Positions 48,169-57,690 of a stretch of DNA of 64,000 bases are shown in pieces; the first letter of the stretch is position 1, and each line of letters begins with the position of its first letter. The stretch spans positions 868,001 through 932,000 of the forward strand of contig CAVOGA010000001.1 in NCBI GenBank assembly GCA_963695135.1. Direction: 5' to 3'. The stretch is from Marinihelvus sp963695135. Lineage in GTDB: Bacteria; Pseudomonadota; Gammaproteobacteria; Xanthomonadales; SZUA-36. The notes below the pieces were generated by a model. That model worked only from the letters and a program-made list of their open reading frames with translations, did no database searches and was not told the origin of the DNA. The position numbers and the translations under genes were made by a program.

Positions 48169-48726
48169 AGGGACAGAGTAAAACTACGCCTTGCGGAGGC
48201 ATTGTCCGGTTACCGGTTGTGTTGATCTCAAATCGCCGCCATCCGATAAGACCAGCCCTTCACAACACATTCAGTATCCCGGTCGGCTATACGTCCGCTA
48301 CTTCAATTATGCCTACACGCGCAGCGGCACTTTGTTTGAGGGACGATTTAAGAGCTGCGTGGTGCAGGAAGACCGTTATTTGCTCATTTGTCTGCGCTAC
48401 ATTGAATTAAACCCTGTCAGGGCGGGGATGGTGGTCGACCCTGGCGACCATCACTGGTCCAGCTACCAGGCTCACGCCTTTGGCGCCAGACCAAGGCTTT
48501 GGTCACCTCATCGCCTGTATGAGCAACTGGCGCACGACCGCGAAGGTCGTCAGAAGATCTGGCGGTGTATCAACAGCGAAGCTCTAGAAAGTGATGTTCT
48601 GGCGAAGATTCGTCATCGCGTTATTAAGGGACTGGTGCTGGGCAATCAAGTATTTCGGGAACAGGTTGGCCAGCTTCGTGGATAAGCTGAAAATACGGTT
48701 TTACTCTGTCCCTTTACTCTGACCCC
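48156..48726 (+). mobile_element. RAYT/REP-type element with 29-bp perfect inverted ends
   Basis: The left end 48156-48184 begins GGGGTCAGAGTAAAGG and the right end 48698-48726 is its exact complement. They enclose 513 bp that hold a REP-associated transposase-like gene (48191-48685). Both 29-bp ends are identical to the two arms of the palindrome at 37607-37690, so that palindrome looks like an internally deleted relative. The left end supplies the stop codon of the gene at 47092-48168. No target-site duplication is evident, as expected for the IS200/IS605-like superfamily. Confidence 0.85.
48191..48685 (+). pseudogene. REP-associated tyrosine transposase (RAYT), degenerate
   Basis: 164 residues. 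The C-terminal two thirds are typical of the Y1 transposase REP family: GRLYVRYFNYAYTRSGTLFE, GRFKSCVVQEDRYLLICLRY, IELNPVRAGMVVDPGDHHWS. The Tyr in GRLYVRYFNY is in the place of the catalytic Tyr. The N-terminal part has only short matches (PVTGCVDLKS in place of a GxxYHVxxRG-type block), and the metal-binding HUH segment (NHVHLL type) is missing. A central deletion of ~60 codons would explain this. The protein is probably inactive. A TTG at 48191 is the only start. Confidence 0.8.
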
Positions 48727-48871
48727 ATCTCTCCCGGACGTGGCAAAAATATATTTCTATTATTCGTATAAATACTCAGAACGAGAGGAGTAATATTCTC
48801 GCGTTGACCGGACGCGTGGGGGCTCCCCGTCACGCCGAGAGGTTCACCATCATCGCTGCAGGAGCAGCCCC

Positions 48872-50143
48872 ATGAACATCCTTAAACCCGCCTCCATTAG
48901 TTCGTGCCTGCTGCTGTTGAGCGTCGGCTTCTGGCTCTCGTATTCAACGCCTGCTCAGGGGAAATCTGACGCGAAGTTGCCCAAGTGGTTGGCTGAAATG
49001 ATGGCACGGGAAACACCAGAGCCAGGCAGCACGACTATCAAGGTGCTTGATGACGCCTTGCAGGCACGCATGCTCGCCAAGTTAACAGCTGAGCCAACGA
49101 CCACTGAATGGGGCACCTATTTTGAACCCGACATTGGCGCTGATGTGCAGGTAAGTTGTTATGCCTACGACGAAAGTCACGACACGGCAGACCTACTCCA
49201 GCAGTTCAGTGATGTCTCGATTGAGCAATTGCTGGAAGGGAATGCGGCAACCCTTTCCAACAAGTTGATTGAGGTGATGACTGTGGGCCACGTTGAGCGG
49301 TTTCCCTATTTTTTGGTGCAGTGGTTCTTGGTCTTTGAATCGGACAAGGGTCGACTTGTCGGGCAAGTTAAAGTTGCCGTGGCACTGATGGATGACTTTT
49401 CGCTGGCCTGTACGCACAGCGACACTGGCTATCAAGAGACATTCACCAACATGTTCCTGAGCATTCTGGAGACGGCACAAATTGCGGAATCGGCACACGC
49501 TCCAGATTATCGCGAGCTGTTGATGACAAAATTGGAAGATGTGCCAATTGGGTTTCTTCGCAGCGTGTATGCGACCGACGATGAGGGCGACACTTCCGTG
49601 ACCATCACTGACTCTGACGCCTATGCACTTAATTCAAACACGCTGGCAACTTCCGACTCCTGGTCCCGTGAATGGTCCCGACCGGACGGGTCTTTAATCA
49701 ACGCCACAAGTATTGAAGGGGAAAACGGTGAGATCAAACAGAATCTGGCGATTCAGCTGAATGAGGAGGGGAATTGGGCAGTTGAGGGCACCTTGCAGGG
49801 TAAGCAGTTCGTCGCCGAAATACCCGGTGATTCGGGCATTCTGACTATCCCGGCCCAGAATCACGCGATTAAGTCCGTGATAACTGACGCAGAAATTCGT
49901 TCTGCGGAACTGCCGCTGTGGTTACCTACCGCCAACCCTGGTGCCGTCACTACTGCAAGCTTCAGGCAAGTGGATGACGCTGAAAACACCGGCACAGGAA
50001 TCCTGACCCTGGGTCCCGTCGAGTTCCGCGCGGAGTTTGGAGATGATGGATTGATGCGGCATGGAACGATCGACCTGCGTGGCAGGGTCATGACTTTGGA
50101 CCGGGTTTGGTACGAAGGCGCAGTGCGAGCCCTGGACAACTAG
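48872..50143 (+). CDS. Exported protein of unknown function
   Basis: 423 residues. The ATG at 48872 is preceded by CAGGAGCAGCCCC. A signal peptide (SISSCLLLLSVGFWLSYSTPAQG) is followed by an acidic, largely beta or mixed domain without a motif I recognise. Two cysteines (VSCYAY near 95 and SLACTHSD near 175) could form a disulfide, as expected outside the cytoplasm. The base composition and codon use are less GC-rich than in the operons to the left, suggesting different origin. It is separated by one base from the transglutaminase-like gene, so the two proteins probably work together. Confidence 0.65.
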   Translation: MNILKPASISSCLLLLSVGFWLSYSTPAQGKSDAKLPKWLAEMMARETPEPGSTTIKVLDDALQARMLAKLTAEPTTTEWGTYFEPDIGADVQVSCYAYDESHDTADLLQQFSDVSIEQLLEGNAATLSNKLIEVMTVGHVERFPYFLVQWFLVFESDKGRLVGQVKVAVALMDDFSLACTHSDTGYQETFTNMFLSILETAQIAESAHAPDYRELLMTKLEDVPIGFLRSVYATDDEGDTSVTITDSDAYALNSNTLATSDSWSREWSRPDGSLINATSIEGENGEIKQNLAIQLNEEGNWAVEGTLQGKQFVAEIPGDSGILTIPAQNHAIKSVITDAEIRSAELPLWLPTANPGAVTTASFRQVDDAENTGTGILTLGPVEFRAEFGDDGLMRHGTIDLRGRVMTLDRVWYEGAVRALDN

Positions 50144-50144
50144 C

Positions 50145-50936
50145 ATGGTTCGTTTGCTGTATCTGACAATTCTTGTCGGGGCATACACCAGCGTCGACGC
50201 GTTCGAAGATCAGGGGCTTTATCTCTACCATATTCCGGTCCGTACGAGCGACGTTGATACCACGGAGCAAAGTAACCTTCGCCTGTTCCTGGATGGCGCT
50301 GATCAGGTCGCCAATGGCCTGCGGCTCAGTGGTTTGCCGATTATCGACATTGACTCTGATAGCTTTAGCTTGTTGCCCAAAAACTTCCCAACGCTGACGG
50401 GCGCGGCGACAGACGATGAACTTGCCGACAGTTTCATCATTGATTTCGGTGAACCATCGGTACAACAAATGCTGGCTGCGCAGACCTGGCATGCCTCTGG
50501 TGAGTTGCCCTCTTTGACGGCGCTGTCGACGTCGGTCTACGACTGGATCAATGACAAAACGATGGCGCGCGGATTCGATTATGCGTCCACCACAGCAAAG
50601 ACAAGATCTGGCGATTGCACCGAGCATGCCCTGTTACTGGCGGCTGTTGCCCGTGCGACGGGTCGGCCTGCGCGCGTAGTACTCGGCGTATTGATCGTGG
50701 ATGAGAATGAACCGCAGGCTTACGGCCATGCGTGGACTCAAGTCTGGCAAGAGGGTGGCTGGCAATTGCTTGACGCGACAGAGCCGCAGCGCAATGTCGA
50801 TTCGGCAAATCTCTATTATATTCCGCTGGGCCTGATCGAGGATGAGAGTCCGGCATTTGCGATAAATATGGTTAGGATCACCATGCGTTTCCCCTCCAGG
50901 ATCGAGTGGGCACGTGTGGCGAATTTAACCGACTAG
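50145..50936 (+). CDS. Exported transglutaminase-like protein
   Basis: 263 residues, beginning at an ATG one base after the previous stop. A signal peptide (MVRLLYLTILVGAYTSVDA) is followed by ~130 residues of unknown type. The C-terminal transglutaminase core then appears, with the Cys in SGDCTEHALLLAAVARATG, the His in AYGHAWTQVWQEGGW and the Asp in LLDATEP. This is the full Cys-His-Asp triad. Bacterial members act as proteases, peptide ligases or cross-linkers in the periplasm. The upstream exported protein may be substrate or partner (inference from spacing). Confidence 0.78.
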   Translation: MVRLLYLTILVGAYTSVDAFEDQGLYLYHIPVRTSDVDTTEQSNLRLFLDGADQVANGLRLSGLPIIDIDSDSFSLLPKNFPTLTGAATDDELADSFIIDFGEPSVQQMLAAQTWHASGELPSLTALSTSVYDWINDKTMARGFDYASTTAKTRSGDCTEHALLLAAVARATGRPARVVLGVLIVDENEPQAYGHAWTQVWQEGGWQLLDATEPQRNVDSANLYYIPLGLIEDESPAFAINMVRITMRFPSRIEWARVANLTD

Positions 50937-51104
50937 TCCGCCGGGTGGGCTGCCGGCTGATCAGTTTAATTCGTCTTACTCTCAACTAGGAAAAATGTGG
51001 TTTCTAGGGGAATCGAAACATTTCTGTTGGAGTCCTGCAGGTTTAGGTGAGCATTCCAGGCTTGCGCAAGATCGAAAAGCGCCAGAACTCTGATCATGTC
51101 ATTC

Positions 51105-51482
51105 TCACGAGGGTTCCGGCGCACCCGCTTGATTCGAGTTTGAGGTCTTTTCGGACTGTTCAGAACCAGGCGCATCCCTGCCGTGCTGTTTGCCCCACTC
51201 GATCTCGCGGCCGATGGCGATGCCGCAGCTGGCAATAAACAACGAGATGCCCACGAAACCCCACGATGAAACGTCCTGGGTCCTGATTATCTTAAACAGA
51301 GAGCTGGCCCAAATCGGTAGCTGCATGAGTAGAAAGACCATACCCAGCCAGCGGAAGTCTGTTGCCCGCCAGTAGTTCTCCGCTTTTAGCCGCTTGTCTC
51401 CGTGGGTTGACCTGTTGAACAAACACGCGAATGCCAGGGCAGCGGTACCAATGGCCAGGAAAAAGATGTCATAGCCGCTCAT
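51105..51482 (-). CDS. Small integral membrane protein of unknown function
   Basis: 125 residues from the ATG at 51482, with GGGAG seven bases upstream. Three hydrophobic segments are present: DIFFLAIGTAALAFACLFN, FRWLGMVFLLMQLPIWASSL and WGFVGISLFIASCGIAIG. A soluble, charged C-terminus follows (REIEWGKQHGRDAPGSEQSE). It is similar in layout to the small membrane protein at 29169-29576, but I cannot show homology. Function is unknown. Confidence 0.55.
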   Translation of the reverse strand: MSGYDIFFLAIGTAALAFACLFNRSTHGDKRLKAENYWRATDFRWLGMVFLLMQLPIWASSLFKIIRTQDVSSWGFVGISLFIASCGIAIGREIEWGKQHGRDAPGSEQSEKTSNSNQAGAPEPS

Positions 51483-51676
51483 GCAAATCTCCCGGGTTAG
51501 TCCCTGACTTTTGGCCAGGCGCAACGTACCGGCAACAGGTTATCGTCAGTAAAAAGTAATCGCAACACGCGGCCGGGTGCACAAACAAGCTGCTGCGGGA
51601 CGCTGGAAGATACGGCGGCATCGCTTTATCGCGTAGGATATCCTGCTCAGACCAACCCCGAATATTGAGGCCAAAA

Positions 51677-52966
51677 ATGAATCGACTTGCCGCCGCCGCG
51701 CTTATCGTGCTTTTCCCGCTCACCGGCCACGCGCAAATCACCTTCGAAGACATAGACATCGCCGCCGCCGAAGTGCAGCCGCAGGTGGTCGAATGGCGGC
51801 GCTGGTTCCACGAGAACCCGGAGCTGAGCAACCGCGAATTCAATACGGCCACCAAGATCGCCGAGATTCTTACCGAAATGGGCCTGGAGCCGGTCACGGG
51901 CATCGCCGGCACCGGCGTGGTGGCCTTTATCGAGGGCGGCAAGCCCGGGCCGCTGGTCGCCATCCGCGCGGACATCGACGGCCTGCCGGTCACCGAGGAG
52001 ACCGGCCTGCCGTTTGCCTCCACGGCGAAAGGGGAATACAACGGCCAGGAAGTCGGCGTGATGCACGCCTGCGGCCACGATGCGCACATGGCGATGGCCC
52101 TCGGCGCGGCCAAGATCCTTAATGACCGCAAGGACGAGCTGGCCGGCAGCGTGATGCTGATTTTCCAGCCCGCCGAAGAAGGCCCTCCCGTGGGTGAGAA
52201 GGGCGGCGCCTCGCTGATGATCGAGGAAGGCCTGTTCGAGCCGGACATGCCCGAGGCCGTGTTCGGTATCCACGTGGGCATCGGCGTGCCCGGCGGACAG
52301 TTCTCCACCAGGGCCGGGCCCATGATGGCCTCATCGGACCGCTTCCAGATTACCGTGCATGGCCGCCAGACCCACGGCGCCCGTCCCTGGGATGGCGTCG
52401 ACCCGGTGGTGACCGCGGCGCAAATCGTCATGGGTTTGCAGACCGTCGCCAGCCGCCAGCTGGATGTCACCGCTGCGCCGTCCATCATCAGCGTGGGCCG
52501 CATCGAGGGTGGCGTGCGCAATAACGTGATCCCCGACTCGGTGGAACTCGAGGGCACCATCCGCGCCTTCCAGCCGGAAATGCGTGAGCAGATTCACGTT
52601 GCGATGGAGCGCATGGCGCGGTCCATCGCCGAGGCCAACGGCGCGACCATCGACTGGGAGCTGGAGCTGGGCAACCCGCCGGTGCGCAACAACGCGGTGC
52701 TGTTTGAGCAGATGACCCCGGCGCTGGAAGCGGCCGCCGGCGCGCCGCTGGTGCCGCTGAATCCGCAAACGGTGGCGGAAGACTTCTCCGAGTACGCGGA
52801 GCTGACCCCGAGCCTGTTCGTGTTCCTGGGCAACTGGCCGGCGGAGCTCGATCCGACCCAGCAGCCGACCAACCACTCACCGATGTTCGATATGCACGAA
52901 CCCTACCTGGAGAGAGGCGTCAAGGCCTTCGGCAACATGGTGGTGACCTACCTGAACGAGCAGTAA
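51677..52966 (+). CDS. Exported M20D-family amidohydrolase
   Basis: 429 residues from the ATG at 51677, which follows TTGAGG by six bases. The signal peptide is AAAALIVLFPLTGHAQ. The M20D peptidase pattern is clear: WRRWFHENPELSNREFNT, VAIRADIDGLPVTEETGLPF, the metal site MHACGHDAHMAMALG, FQPAEEGPPVGEKGGA and FGIHVGIGVPGGQ, with a late NHSPMFDMHEPYLERGV. Family members hydrolyse N-acyl amino acids (hippurate, indole-acetyl amino acids) using two metal ions. An exported form suggests peptide or conjugate scavenging in the periplasm. No frame breaks. Confidence 0.9.
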   Translation: MNRLAAAALIVLFPLTGHAQITFEDIDIAAAEVQPQVVEWRRWFHENPELSNREFNTATKIAEILTEMGLEPVTGIAGTGVVAFIEGGKPGPLVAIRADIDGLPVTEETGLPFASTAKGEYNGQEVGVMHACGHDAHMAMALGAAKILNDRKDELAGSVMLIFQPAEEGPPVGEKGGASLMIEEGLFEPDMPEAVFGIHVGIGVPGGQFSTRAGPMMASSDRFQITVHGRQTHGARPWDGVDPVVTAAQIVMGLQTVASRQLDVTAAPSIISVGRIEGGVRNNVIPDSVELEGTIRAFQPEMREQIHVAMERMARSIAEANGATIDWELELGNPPVRNNAVLFEQMTPALEAAAGAPLVPLNPQTVAEDFSEYAELTPSLFVFLGNWPAELDPTQQPTNHSPMFDMHEPYLERGVKAFGNMVVTYLNEQ

Positions 52967-52975
52967 GGTCCCTGC

Positions 52976-53190
52976 AGGCCCGGGACGGGGCGACCGCTTC
53001 TGGCCGGCCGGGCTTTCGGCCTGCGGCTTCCCTCTCTCACCTGCGCTTGGCGGGGCCGGTCACACAAATCATCCTGATTTGGGTGACCTCATTTCGCCGT
53101 CCCTGGCGAAATGACCCCGGTCGCTCCGGCTCCTTCGGCTCAAGCCCTTAACTGGCCCGCCAGAAGCGGTCGCCCCGCCCCGGCCCCCCA
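52976..53190. repeat. Nested inverted repeats in a gene-free gap
   Basis: The 336-bp gap between two convergent genes holds a near-perfect inverted repeat. GGGGCGACCGCTTCTGGC at 52987-53004 pairs exactly with GCCAGAAGCGGTCGCCCC at 53160-53177, with further partial pairing outwards. Inside lies a 10-bp stem, TCATTTCGCC-GTCCCT-GGCGAAATGA at 53089-53114. The whole has the shape of a small non-autonomous element or a large folded transcript end. No other copy is in the window. Confidence 0.6.
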
Positions 53191-53302
53191 GCATCCTGCG
53201 AATTCAGGTAGCGCGCAGGGTAGACAGAAACGGGCCCTGATGGATCCGTTTATCTGCGCTGATCAGCGACGGCTCAGCGGGCTTGCGCAAGCCTTTCGTC
53301 GT

Positions 53303-54557
53303 TCAGGGTTTGATGTACGCCCGCGGCATGTCCGGGTCTTCCGGCAGGTAACGGTCGCGCAGCAGCGTCTGGCGCGACTGCATGGAGTCGACCTTGCCGT
53401 TGACGATGACCAGGTCGGCCAGCGTGGTCACTTCCAGCGGGTCGCCGCTCCACAGCACCAGGTCGGCGCGTTTGCCTTCCTCCAGGCTGCCGAAGTTACG
53501 CGCCACGCCGAATACGCGTGCCGGGTTGATCGTCAGGCCGGCCAGCGCGGCTTCCTGCGGCAGGCCGTAGCTCGCAGCGTTACCGGCCAGCTGGCGCAGC
53601 TTGCGGGCGTTGTGGCTCTCCCCGGCGCTGAACACGATGGTGACCCCGGCCGCGTTGAGCAGGGCTGCGTTGTCCAGGCGCGCGCCCAGCGTATCGAAAT
53701 TGCTCGGCAGGTTGCGCAGCGGATCCAGGATTACCGGTGCGCCGGCGGCGGCCAGTTCTTCGGCCACCATCCAGGCCTCGATGCCGCCCACGATGACCGG
53801 CTTGATGTCCCGTTGCGCGGCAAACCGCAGCACTTGCAGGATGTCCGAGGCGCGGTTGACGCCAAACAGGACTGTGCCGCCCGTTGCATACTGCTCCAGG
53901 GCCTGGCGTCCTGCGCGGGTAAGCAATGCGTCTTCACCGCGGGCCGGCGGTCGAACTGTTTCTTCCACGGCCTGGTCAAGCAGCAGCCACTGCACGGCGC
54001 GGCTGCCGCCGCTCAGTTCGGACGCGCCACGGCCCAGGTTGATGTACAGCACCGGGCTGCCGAAGAAGCTGTCATAGCCGCCATCGAGGGCCACCACGCG
54101 GCCCTGGCCGCCGATGATGGAGCCACCCATCGACGCGCCGAGCGCGGTAAAGCGTATGTCCTTCCACGCGGGCGATCGGCACCAGGCTGGAGTTGGGGTT
54201 ATAGGCCAGGGAAACGTCGAATTCCGGGTACATGGCCGGTGTGTCGTTCTCGTTGTCCACGGACTCGGTTACAGCGCTGACCTCTTCCAGGCCGATGGCG
54301 CTGATGCCGGCAAACAGCCCGGGCGTTACCGGCCGTCCGTTCGCATCGATGATGCGCGCGCCGTCCGGGGCGTTCAGGCTGCGGCCGATGTCCTTGATCG
54401 CGTTACCGGTCACCAGGATATCCGTGTTTTCCAGCGTGCCCTGGCTGCCCATGGTGTGCACGGTGGCGTTCCTGATAAGAACCGTATCAGCCGCCGCAGC
54501 GGTGGACAGCAGGACGCCCAGGAGCGTGGCGGCAAATTGACTGGTAGAAAATTTCAT
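53303..54557 (-). CDS. Exported amidohydrolase (one frame break), second of a pair
   Basis: About 417 residues. The ATG at 54557 overlaps the stop of the upstream amidohydrolase (ATGA). The signal peptide is QFAATLLGVLLSTAAAAD. The amidohydrolase start VLIRNATVHTMGSQGTLENT leads to VTPGLFAGISAIGLEEVSAV in place of the usual HxH metal motif (H-x-H is not visible). The end has GLTINPARVFGVARNFGSLE and GKRADLVLWSGDPLEVTTLAD. Loss of the HxH suggests this subunit has altered metal binding and may form a heterodimer with its neighbour, as in known periplasmic amidohydrolase pairs (inference). The frame breaks near 54145-54150 (one extra base, before GASMGGSIIGGQGRV). Confidence 0.78.
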
Positions 54558-55916
54558 GGGCTCACCTCCAGCAGCTGTCCCAGGCTGAAATCAGACTCCG
54601 GCTGCAGGGCCGGGTTGCTGCGGTCATAGACCAGCGCGCCGTCGATAAACACCTGGTCCGCCTTGGCGTAGACGCTGAACGGGTTGCCGCTCCACAGCAC
54701 CACGTCGGCCATCTTGCCCGGCTCCAGGGTCCCGGTCTGGTCGAGTATGCCGAGGGAGCGGGCGGCGTTTTGCGTCACCCAGCGAATGGCGTGCGCCTCG
54801 GTGATGTCCATGCCCACGTTCTGACCGCGCACCATGGCCTTGGCGGCCTCCTGGTTCAGGCGCTGGATGCCTTCGGCGGAGTCGGAGTGCACGATCGCGC
54901 AGCTGCCCTCCGGCCGGTCCACGATCGCGATGTTTTCCTGGATGCCGTCATAGGCCTCCATCTTGAAGCCCCACCAGTCGGCCCACAGCGCGCCGCAGAC
55001 ATTGGCCTCGGCCAGCTCATCGGCGATCTTGTAGGCTTCCACGCCGTGGTGGAAAGCGGTGACCTGGTAATCAAACTCTTCGGCCATATCCAGGATCGTC
55101 ATCATCTCGTCGGCGCGGTAGCAGTGCATGTGCACCAGGATTTCGCCTTCCAGAACACCGGCCAGGGTTTCCATCTGCAGGTCACGGGTGGGCGGCTGAG
55201 CGTCTTCGCCGGCCGCGATTTTTTCCTCAAAGGCGGCCCAGTCAGCCAGGTATTTCTGGGCGGCGATCCACTGGGCGCGGTAGCCGGCCACGTTGCCCAT
55301 GCGTGTGCCCGGCGCCTGGCCCTTGCTGCCATAGACGCGCTTCGGATTTTCGCCGCAGGCCATTTTCAATGCCGTACGGCGCGCCGGGAAACTTCATCTG
55401 CTGGTAGCTGGTGGCGTAAACGTTTTTCAGCGTCACCGCGCGCCCGCCGATCAGGTTCGCCGAACCGGGCAGTACCTGCAGCGAGGTGACGCCGCCGGCC
55501 AGCGCCGTGGCGAAGCCCGGGTCCTGTGGCCAGATGCTGTGCTCGGCCCAGACGTTGGCGGTGACCGGGTTGGTCATCTCATTGCCATCGCTGTGGGCTG
55601 CGACGCCGGGGCTGGGGTACACGCCCAGGTGGGAGTGCACGTCAATCAGGCCGGGGGTAACCCAGCGTCCTTCCGCATCGATGACTTCCACGCCGTCCGG
55701 TGCCTCGCCGTCGCCGACGAAAGCGATCGCGCCATCGACCATCAGCAGGGAGGCGTCATCGAGACGCTGCCCGTCGCCGGTCAGGATCGTGGCGTTGATA
55801 ATCAGCGTGGGGGAGGAGGGCAGGGGCTCGTAGGTCGAGGGAAACGGCTGGGCGCCGGCTCCCCCGCTCAACAGCAATGCGCCGGCCAGCATCGAGAGGC
55901 TTAGCGTTTTGATCAT
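54554..55916 (-). CDS. Exported amidohydrolase (one frame break), first of a pair
   Basis: About 453 residues from the ATG at 55916. The signal peptide is LSMLAGALLLSGGAGAQPFP. The catalytic domain has VTPGLIDVHSHLGVYPSPGV (HxH metal ligands), LVHMHCYRADEMMTILDMAE, FDYQVTAFHHGVEAYKIAD and GILDQTGTLEPGKMADVVLW. This is an imidazolonepropionase/dihydroorotase-type enzyme in the periplasm; the substrate is unknown. The frame breaks near 55362-55369: one extra base before KMACGENPKRVYGSKGQ. The TGA overlaps the start of the second amidohydrolase, showing translational coupling. Confidence 0.85.
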
Positions 55917-56009
55917 TAAGTACTTCCTGGGCAGGGTGGAAAGACGGGATACTTTAGCAGAGGATGTGGAACGCCGGTAAAATCACCCCGGGTCTCCTGA
56001 AGACACTTC

Positions 56010-56679
56010 ATGTCAAATGACGCACTGCCGCCGGGTCTTGCCGCCTGGGCCGATGAGAGCCTGGCAAGCGGCCGCCACATTCTTGCCACCAGCAACCAGG
56101 GCACGGTCCTGCTCTTTGACGAGGGCGACCAGGCCTTCGTTTTGAAAGCCGCCATGGGCCGCGGCACGGTGCTGCGCGCGCGGCGCGCCACCCTGGAGCG
56201 CGAGCACGCCGCCTATCGGCGTCTCGAAGGGCTGAAAGGCATCCCCCGCTGCTACGGCATGCTGGATGACCGCTACCTGGTGCTGGAATACATCCGCGGA
56301 ACCCCCTTCCGCGACGCGCAGATTTCCGACCGGGAGGCGTGGTTCGCGGAGCTGCTGGAAATCATTCGCAGCTGCCACGCGCGCGGCGTGGCGCATGGTG
56401 ATCTCAAGAACAAATCAAACCTGATGTCCGATGCGCAGGGACGTCCCTGCCTGATCGACTTCGGCGCTACCGCCCTGTTCCGCGAGGGCTTCCACCCGAT
56501 CAACCACCGGTTCTTCCGCTTTCTCTGTCAGCTGGACCTGAATGCCTGGGTGAAACACAAATGCCAGGGACGTTTCGAAGAGCTCTCCGCGGAGGACCAG
56601 GCGGTTTTCAAGGACAGCCGCATCGAACGCGTGCTTGCGCTGGCAACGGCAGCTGGCCGGCAAACAGGGTCAGCGTTAG
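56010..56679 (+). CDS. Kdo/WaaP-family (RIO-like) small kinase (one frame break)
   Basis: About 222 residues. The kinase-like fold has FVLKAAMGRGTVLRARRATLEREHAAYRR in the N-lobe (Lys of beta 3 and the helix C Glu), LEYIRGTPFRD at the hinge, the catalytic HGDLKNKSNLM and the metal-binding LIDFGA. This family includes the lipopolysaccharide kinases KdkA and WaaP. The frame breaks near 56643-56650. One extra base hides the natural end RQLAGKQGQR, whose TAG is at 56677-56679 and overlaps the oleD stop tail to tail. Reading on without the shift gives an artificial 40-residue tail. The substrate could be a lipid A-core sugar or a protein. Confidence 0.75.
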
Positions 56680-57668
56680 GCGGGCGATGGGCCCTCGCTG
56701 GAGCGGAGCCGCTCCAGGCCTTCGCGCATGCTCACCAGCGGCTCGTAGCCCAGGTCACGCCGGGCGGCGGAGATGTCATACCAGTGCGCCGTCGCCAGCT
56801 GCTCCGCTGACCAGCGCGTCACCGGCGGCTCATCCTCACGTCCGCGCAGGCGCCACCAGCGCTCCGCCAGGGCGCCGGCCAGTTTGGCGGCGCCGGCCGG
56901 GATGGGCTTGATCTGCGCCTCGATGCCCACCGCTTCCAGCAGGGCCTTGATGATTTTCGCCTGGGGCCAGGGCTCGTCATTGGTGATGAAGTAGGTCCTG
57001 CCATGGCAGGCCGGGTTGTCGTCCAGCGCCCCCAGCGCCAGCAGGTGCGCCCGCGCGGCGTTGTCGATAAAGACCGTATCGATCAGCTTGTCCGCGCCGG
57101 GCAGCTTTAGCGGCCCCTGGCGGGCGCGCTCAACCAGGCGCGGCAACAGGTGGTTGTCGCCGGGTCCCCAGACCAGGTGCGGCCGCAGTGAGACCGTATG
57201 CAGCGCCTCGCTGTTCGCGGCCATGACCCGTTGTTCCGCTTCCGCCTTGGTTGCCGGGTAGGGCGCGGCATAGTGATCGGGATAGGGCAGGGACTCATCA
57301 CCGCCCTCGATGTCCCCGCCGCCGTGGGCCACGCTGGGCGAGGAGGTAAACACCAGCCGGCGGATGCCGAGGGCCGTGCAGGCATCCAGCACGTGTTGCG
57401 TGCCGTCCACGTTGATGGCGCGGTAGAGCGCCGGGTCACCCCAGGCGCCGGCCTTGCCCGCGGTGTGAATGACGGCATCGCAGCCCTGCGCGGCATCCAG
57501 CACGTCCTGCGGCTTGCGGATATCCCCGCGCCGTTCCTCGATGCCGGTTCCTGCCAGGGCGCTTGCGGCGCTGCGCTGAAAGGCAACCGGTTCATCGCCC
57601 CGGGCGGCCAGCTGCCGGCAGATGGCCTGGCCAAGGAAACCGCCGCCGCCGGTGACCAGTACTTTCAT
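56676..57668 (-). CDS. oleD: OleD, NAD(P)-dependent 2-alkyl-3-ketoacid reductase
   Basis: 330 residues. Extended SDR (3-beta-HSD-like): the N-terminal GGGGFLGQAICRQLAARGDE, GCDAVIHTAGKAGAWGDPAL, FTSSPSVAHGGGDIEGGDE, the active-site YPATKAEAEQRV (Tyr and Lys) and LRPHLVWGPGDNHLLPRLVE. It lies directly downstream of OleC-, OleB- and OleA-type genes in the same direction, so it is OleD. It reduces the 2-alkyl-3-ketoacid formed by OleA to the 3-hydroxy acid. The 22-bp gap to oleC supports one operon. The frame is intact. Confidence 0.92.
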   Translation of the reverse strand: MKVLVTGGGGFLGQAICRQLAARGDEPVAFQRSAASALAGTGIEERRGDIRKPQDVLDAAQGCDAVIHTAGKAGAWGDPALYRAINVDGTQHVLDACTALGIRRLVFTSSPSVAHGGGDIEGGDESLPYPDHYAAPYPATKAEAEQRVMAANSEALHTVSLRPHLVWGPGDNHLLPRLVERARQGPLKLPGADKLIDTVFIDNAARAHLLALGALDDNPACHGRTYFITNDEPWPQAKIIKALLEAVGIEAQIKPIPAGAAKLAGALAERWWRLRGREDEPPVTRWSAEQLATAHWYDISAARRDLGYEPLVSMREGLERLRSSEGPSPA

Positions 57669-57690
57669 GGTCCAGTACTCACGACAATGC

